From Burkholderiales bacterium (GTDB lineage Bacteria > Pseudomonadota > Gammaproteobacteria > Burkholderiales > Burkholderiaceae_C): a DNA stretch of 15,653 nt. Shown here piece by piece: positions 14,732-15,653 of this stretch. Each line of letters opens with the position of its first letter. The first letter of the stretch is position 1. The DNA is taken from contig JANXTP010000227.1 of NCBI GenBank assembly GCA_025352345.1, forward strand, positions 1 through 15,653. The letters run 5' to 3'. A program made the position numbers and the translations under genes. The notes under the pieces were generated by a model that did no database searches, had not been told where the DNA came from, and worked only from the letters and a program-made list of their open reading frames with translations.

Positions 14732-15653
14732 TTAGCGCTTCCAATGGTTGTCGAGCTGCCACGCCGTGTCGGCGGTCACTCCGTCGGGTTCGGGATTCCC
14801 GATTCGCCGCGTCTCCTGCCCCTGGCCCACCAAGGCTGCGCTCTTGCCGCTGTTCCACCACGGGCCGCCGTGTTCGGCCAGCGCATAAGACAACGGTTGA
14901 TCGATCGCCTTCAGAAATTCCCCGTCCGCGGAAAACAAGGCCAGCGTGTCGGCGCGCGGGCAGCTCACCGCGAAGCCACCCTGCGGGTGGGCCACGATGT
15001 CGCCGCCATGGCCTTCCAGCGGTGGTTGATTCTGGGCGGGCCGGAGCAACTCACCATCCCAGATCGAAAGCACCGGCGCGGCCTTGCGCTGGTCAAGGTC
15101 CGGGTGTTCTACCTGCAGCGCAACACCCAGCCGCCTGGCGGCCGGGTTCCATGCGAGGTGGCGAATGCTCAGGCAAGAGTCGTCCAGGCGCCACTGGCCC
15201 AACAGCCTGCCTCGCTTTGGGTCCACTGCCACCAGCGATGCATTCATGGGCCCGGCGACCGGTTGCTGCGGCCCGTTTCGGGGCGCGGATCCCCCCATTG
15301 GCCACGATCACGGTGCCCGCGGGCCACGGGCCCACTGACTCCGGCAGGGCCAGCAACTGGTACGGATCGCTGCCATGGGTGGGCCATTCGTCAAGCTTCT
15401 CCAGAGTGGCACGGTCTCTCACGCCGAACTGCCCTTGGCCGGTTTCTTTGTTGGTCTCCGTGGTCAGCAGCGTGCCTGAGTCAGCCAACACCTCGGCGTG
15501 ACCATTGAGGCCACGATCGTCCTTCACCCACTGCCAATCCGCCTGGCCCGTGCGCCCGCGCAGGCACCCGCAACTGGAACACCAGCGACAGCCGATCGCC
15601 TCCGCCGCGCAGCAAGCCGATGTACTGTTCGGTGCCCTGCTGCCACGCGGCGA
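14732..15653 (-). pseudogene. DUF1513-family protein, degraded (three frames, likely internal deletion), 5' end outside window
   Basis: DUF1513 proteins are exported beta-propeller-like proteins often found with imelysin and other iron-regulated genes; function is unsettled. Three segments in three frames together resemble one protein. Residues from AAWQQGTEQYIGLLRG to VPARAHG lie at 15651 down to about 15548. QADWQWVKDDRGLNGHAEV to VIVANGG lies at about 15545 down to 15290. Then SLVAVDPKRGRLLGQWRLDD to the stop lies at about 15260 down to 14732. The second join is at or just after a six-C run (15291-15296; six G in the coding sense). At the first join about 30-40 residues expected between VPxRAHG and NGH in the family (from memory) seem to be absent. 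That goes beyond a single-base error and suggests real decay. The N-terminal signal region is off the edge. Confidence 0.75.

Noticed and set aside
1..15653. CRISPR arrays, insertion sequences, tRNA or rRNA genes, phage attachment sites
   Set aside because: No regularly spaced repeats, transposase motifs, tRNA-like cloverleaf or rRNA signature was seen on either strand.

Overview
The window is GC-rich, tightly packed chromosomal DNA. Protein types and gene order fit a betaproteobacterium of the order Burkholderiales; that placement is inferred from general resemblance and no database was searched. The core is a divergent hopanoid (bacterial triterpenoid) locus.

Left arm, minus strand. Reading leftward from about 3.55 kb: a hopanoid-associated ispH paralogue, hpnH (radical-SAM adenosylhopene synthase; its ATG overlaps the ispH stop by 4 nt), an exported HEAT/TPR-repeat protein, a small membrane-anchored protein, and the start of tadA (tRNA adenosine deaminase), which is cut by the window edge.

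Right arm, plus strand. From about 3.9 kb: shc (squalene-hopene cyclase), hpnG (adenosylhopane phosphorylase, starting 1 nt after the shc stop), hpnO (class III aminotransferase), copC and copD (copper-binding periplasmic protein and polytopic membrane partner), an RND-family permease broken by a +1 frameshift, an SDR-fold protein with Phe in place of the catalytic Tyr, and a glutathione S-transferase-like protein. At the right edge a minus-strand DUF1513 gene lies across three reading frames and appears decayed. Two strong hairpins separate it from the GST gene.

Pathway logic, from known family functions: Shc cyclises squalene to hopene; HpnH joins a 5'-deoxyadenosyl group to it; HpnG removes adenine to give a ribosyl-type hopane; HpnO aminates the side chain toward aminobacteriohopanetriol. 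IspH makes IPP/DMAPP, so it could raise precursor supply. Squalene-synthesis genes (hpnC, hpnD, hpnE), hpnN and the side-chain genes hpnI, hpnJ and hpnK are not in the window.

The control point is probably the 346-base divergent spacer (3553-3898). It carries a plausible sigma-70-like promoter for ispH, a short inverted repeat, a TATAGT hexamer and a perfect hairpin ahead of shc. The most unusual item is the RND permease. It is about 873 residues, keeps the proton-relay residues, but both periplasmic loops are about 80-90 residues shorter than in AcrB. That is what loss of the two TolC-docking subdomains would give, and no adaptor gene lies beside it. It could be a lipid-handling rather than tripartite-efflux RND, although in this sequence the reading frame is interrupted.
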